NCBI RefSeq assembly: GCF_030247195.1
Contig: NC_080671.1
Location: 28,885,543-28,949,542, forward strand
From: Topomyia yanbarensis
Taxonomy: Eukaryota > Arthropoda > Insecta > Diptera > Culicidae
Length of the DNA stretch: 64,000 nucleotides
Direction: 5' to 3'
A program made the translations under genes and the position numbers. Under the pieces are notes generated by a model. That model ran no database searches. It was not told the origin of the DNA and was given only the letters and a program-made list of their open reading frames with translations. This document shows, piece by piece, positions 59,903 through 64,000 of this stretch (positions are counted from its first letter, which is position 1; each line of letters begins with the position of its first letter).

Positions 59903-61253
59903 GGAAGTTGCTACTTGCTGTTGTCATCTCAAAGCGACAGTTTAATTTCTTACACAAGTTGAAAACTTTACTTGTATGTCAGTTCTCAGTGATTTAGGTA
60001 TGCTGTGCAACGTAACGATAAAATAAGTAGAAGTAGAAAGAGAAACAAGTTTGTTTTAATTTGAAATGTGTAAATATCATTTGAACCAACCGAAAAGGTT
60101 AGAGAGTAACGATCAGCAAACAAAATTACAGGTTCAGCAACCAAGCCAAGATCGAATCGGGTAGCATAATTACAATGATCAGGCACGATAATTGTAAGCC
60201 AATCGATTAATTATATAAGAAAACAAACAAAGCGGATGTTATGACCAACGCTAGGACAACCATAACGGCGTCGCGTCAGCCGCTTGCTTGGATTGATCGT
60301 GCTCACCTGCGTTTCATGTTTATACCCAGCCGGTACATGAGTAAATGAAGCGTTTCACTGTTGGGAAAAATTCGCTTGCGCAAACAGGGAATCTTTCTCT
60401 TATTTTGTTAGCATGTCCAAACAAACTAATGGATGCTTAAGTGTCGGTGATTTTTTGCACACTTAAATATGTGCAAATATTTTCGAACAAGTTTGACTTT
60501 TCTGTTGGATTTTCACATCATCACCATCGTTAATGCGCTTTGACAGCACAACAATAGTACAGTCCCAGTTCCAGAGTGACGAATCTACTTGTATGATTGT
60601 CATCAAGAAGCTTAGTTTGCATCTCAATAAACACCTGTCTCTCGTTGTATAGGGCGTGGTTCAAGTTGAATTAATAATCTAACAACGTTAACAACCAGTA
60701 ACATTCGCTTGTCATTCACACTGCCTATCAGTTGGTTGTAAGTAACCTTTTGAGCTGAGCTGCGGTTAAATAATTTATTTTATGTCACTATCAGTGAATC
60801 TATAATATTTCTAGACGTTCGGAATTCCGGGAGCTGAATCCTGGGGGCTTGTCAGTGATTCTAAACCTTCTATTTTATAGTTGTGAACTTTCATTTTCTT
60901 CTTTTACTAATTCTCTCATGTGTGAGCAGGAAAATACACTTCAAATATTTTGTTTAACCCCGTTAATTAAAATTCGTGGTACTTACGCGTACCTGGTTCC
61001 AACCATAAAATATATGAATAGAACAATAGTTGAAACTCACCTGAAAAGAAGAAAGAAAAGCATAACATTAGTAAGCGACTATTAAAATTTACCGATAGCG
61101 AATCGAATTGGCGGCGAAGGACAACAATTGACCATTAAAAGCATCAAAGCTTTCCGATATCACAGCACCGAAATGCGCTGAACTAGTTTGACGGTGTAGT
61201 AGTTTCGCCTCGGGGCTCCCGAAAAAATAACGACCGCGATAAGCTCATTGTTT
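59903..61253. other. intronic sequence before the assembly gap
   Basis: No coding domain is recognised. CTGGGGGCTTGTCAGTGATT near 60840 recalls the region after a retroviral-type LTR, but no LTR pair is visible. Confidence 0.3.
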
Positions 61254-61753
61254 NNNNNNNNNNNNNNNNNNNNNNNNNNNNNNNNNNNNNNNNNNNNNNN
61301 NNNNNNNNNNNNNNNNNNNNNNNNNNNNNNNNNNNNNNNNNNNNNNNNNNNNNNNNNNNNNNNNNNNNNNNNNNNNNNNNNNNNNNNNNNNNNNNNNNNN
61401 NNNNNNNNNNNNNNNNNNNNNNNNNNNNNNNNNNNNNNNNNNNNNNNNNNNNNNNNNNNNNNNNNNNNNNNNNNNNNNNNNNNNNNNNNNNNNNNNNNNN
61501 NNNNNNNNNNNNNNNNNNNNNNNNNNNNNNNNNNNNNNNNNNNNNNNNNNNNNNNNNNNNNNNNNNNNNNNNNNNNNNNNNNNNNNNNNNNNNNNNNNNN
61601 NNNNNNNNNNNNNNNNNNNNNNNNNNNNNNNNNNNNNNNNNNNNNNNNNNNNNNNNNNNNNNNNNNNNNNNNNNNNNNNNNNNNNNNNNNNNNNNNNNNN
61701 NNNNNNNNNNNNNNNNNNNNNNNNNNNNNNNNNNNNNNNNNNNNNNNNNNNNN
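61254..61753. other. assembly gap, 500 N
   Basis: Exactly 500 undetermined bases, a conventional gap size. The right edge abuts the second copy of the 1.1-kb repeat, so the assembly is probably broken by repeats. Confidence 1.
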
Positions 61754-62890
61754 TTCATACTTCATGCGTTGAATGCATGCATCGGTCGTTGAATTTCTTG
61801 CATCTTGATCTGCGGTTGTTGATTTCGAACGATGTGACAAGTGTGAGTTCATCCAAATTAAACTTAACGGAAACTGAATGTTTCTGTAACAAATATACTT
61901 GTCTTCCTATAGCTCAACACATATATAACAACTTTACAATGTATAAATGGTACCACCCGCGAAGCTCGCGGATAAGTTCAGATGGGAAGCAGAAAAAAGT
62001 AGGCCTAGGGTTGTCGTTCGGCTTCAATGTGACGGTCTATGAGTAAAGCATTTTATGACGCCTACTCATTGACCGAAAGCTCTTAAAAGTTCTTTTCGAG
62101 TACGAAGATAACTAAATGTTTTCGAAAACAACACTTGAAAGACACGTGCCTTTGGAAATCTCGGTCGGGCGGTGTTACTGCAAATGCATACCATAAGTAA
62201 AAGTTTCCGCATTCCTATTTTCTCTTTCCCGAGTTTGACATACAGGGCTCGCTCCGAAGGTGGTGGAGGGTAAACAAAATTTCGTCGTGTACTTTTTTGT
62301 TTATGTGTACTTTTTAAACTCCACGCACGCTTCTGTCATACTTTCGAACGCTTGTTTTTGTCTGATTCATAGGCGAATTAATCCACGCTTCACCGATGGT
62401 TAATCTTATCATCTTTTGAAGTGCGATAAAAAATAAAAACTCATTTCCTGGAAATTGGTTCGAAGAGACTGTAATAGTTAAATGACCCTAGTACCTTCTA
62501 GTTTTGGAAATATTTTAAACTACCTATCGGGATCAACTCAGTGAAAATTTTAAAATATAAATTTAATAATCCATCTCGGTTAACAACCCCGAAATCTACT
62601 ACTAGAGAATACCGGGCTGAAGTTGTTTGGACCGTTATTTGTTCAACAAAAAACATATTGAATAGCCGATAAAGTACCCGGGTATCCGTAAATTGAAAAC
62701 TTCATGCCTGTAGCACCGATTTGGACATTTTTAAATGTTTTGGATTCAAGAACTCGCCAGCTTCTAGACTTTGTGAAAATTATTCAGATGCAGCTGTTTT
62801 CCCGGAATCTGGTTTTCCAGTACTTGGAGACTATTTATGAATATCATAATTCATGGAATTCTAGATCAAGGCTACATCTCATCGTTATGG
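61754..62890 (+). repeat. 1.1-kb dispersed repeat, direct copy of 27065-28180
   Basis: Starts at the gap with CATACTTCATGCGTTGAATG and follows 27065-28180 throughout with scattered differences. It keeps a segment of about 40 bp near 62702-62745 that the other copy lacks. The true left end may lie in the gap. Confidence 0.85.
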
Positions 62891-63936
62891 GACAATATGA
62901 CGATTTGACCTGGGATCGATCTTTTACGACCTCACTAAAATCTGCTTCAAAATGACCAATGATTTTGATATTTACTCTTCTGTTATTAGAATGGCGTCTA
63001 AGCAAAGCATCCAAATTTCAATTAAATTTAAACTACTTACACACCCATATAGCAAAATGATTTGATATTGTCAAAAAAAATATCACCAGCGTAATATTTA
63101 AAAGTGTTCGGGGAATTTTTATCGTCAGCCAGGAAGTCATGTTCGGAGGGAATTGATAATAAGAGCAGGGTTCGAGGTGTCCCAAACAAACTGAGAGTGT
63201 CGTCTGCAATCGTGCACCGAGCTAAAAACAGCTAATGTAGGACAAAACCTACATCTAGGCAGGCCTACAACAGCTTCATGAGCAAGAGCTTTATACCATA
63301 ACCAAAAGGGACGGTGTCAAATATATTCAAGCCTATGAAACTGTCAAAGTTTGCTGAAAAATATCTGGTTTGGCTAGCTATCTGAACCTGTGGATTGAAA
63401 AGCGATATTTTCGTTGCAACCGGGACTATAAACCAGGAAATTGACACGATTGCTCCACGCTGTAAGAAAAAATAGCTTTTTTAAAATGAATTTAAATTAA
63501 TTTACATTTTGAGAATTTTGAACCATTTTTAAAATTGAATGTTACGAACCGTTTAGACACAAAAATGTCTTTTGATCGAGGTCGCTCACTCTGAAAAAGG
63601 TTTCTGGTAATCGACATGCTTATCAGGAGACTAACAAATTCTGTTCAGAATTATTATATAATCCTGAGAAGAAATCTATTTGACTACTTTCAGGGTTCTG
63701 ATTGAGGATTACGATGAAGTCTGAATCCGTTTTTTTTGCTCAGTTTCCTGATGAAATTTCTCTCAGGACTATGATGATATCTATCTCAAGAATCTTCTAG
63801 GGTCTTTTTGATTCTCTTTCAACATGGTGATGGAGCTCTGCTCGGATGCTTGACGTTATCTAGCTTATCCTGCTCGCAATTCTGATGGCATTCTATCAGT
63901 ATTGTAAGGGAACAAGTAAATATCAAAACAGCAGGA
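62891..63936. other. intronic sequence, nothing coding recognised
   Basis: The 63600-63900 part has TCTGAATCC/ATTCTGATGG-like words similar to 3950-4330. No gene is visible. Confidence 0.35.
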
Positions 63937-64000
63937 TTCGATTTAAAACAGGCATCGGTATCGGGAGAAATTACACCGCCGGAGAACTCTCAGTCGGAGT
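63937..64000 (+). repeat. start of the repeat also found at 2612-2672
   Basis: GGCATCGGTATCGGGAGAAA through AACTCTCAGTCGGAGT matches 2612-2672 in the same orientation and is cut by the window edge. Confidence 0.65.

Noticed and set aside
60600..60870. Possible LTR end followed by CTGGGGGCTTGTC, like a primer-binding region
   Set aside because: No second LTR, polypurine tract or gag/pol frame is visible.

Overview
This window is eukaryotic, AT-rich and crowded with transposons. It most likely comes from a culicine mosquito of Aedes type. The reasons are long introns filled with LOA-, Jockey/CR1- and RTE-type non-LTR remnants, a tRNA-derived SINE, Tc1/mariner debris and many MITEs around one very conserved nervous-system gene. 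The species is inferred, not proven.

Only one host gene is supported: the 3' half of the neuron navigator orthologue (sickie/NAV2), on the minus strand. Seven coding exons are readable with GT/AG junctions and matching phase: 26470-26387, 26271-26143, 26047-25907, 19964-19637, 19582-18421, 18360-18105 and 7441-6842. Together they encode 899 residues: coiled coil, KKKKGW/LRSSF motif, His/Asn runs, second coiled coil, AAA+-type P-loop ATPase and the conserved C-terminus. The 3' UTR probably ends near 6360-6440. The upstream exons lie beyond the right edge, so 26471-64000 is probably one giant intron. The gene is interrupted by two large introns, 10.7 kb (7442-18104) and 5.9 kb (19965-25906).

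Layout: 1-5540 is retroelement debris 3' of the gene (LOA-like RT/RNase H, two other RT remnants, a 120-bp hAT MITE, one copy of a shared repeat). The 10.7-kb intron holds a Jockey/CR1-group element, a 2.78-kb fold-back element with RAG-heptamer-like ends (12806-15586), an RTE-like RT fragment next to it and a SINE. The 5.9-kb intron is nearly all simple repeat: a heptamer array, then a 4-kb octamer array with higher-order structure. The right-hand giant intron holds interspersed repeats (pairs at 27.07/61.75 kb, 28.2/41.8 kb and 4.9/29.05 kb), a 295-bp AT microsatellite, a palindrome enclosing a CTCTGGA-type minisatellite (37.5-40.0 kb), a Jockey-like RT, mariner and Tc1 remnants, a very young palindromic insertion (52.15-52.82 kb), TTAA- and TA-flanked MITEs, a nested transposon (56.95-59.9 kb) and a 500-base assembly gap.

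The most unusual items are the fold-back element whose ends resemble 12-spacer recombination signal sequences, and the intronic heptamer array that repeats a branch-point-like CTGAT on the sense strand with no AG. No complete new protein-coding system is visible.
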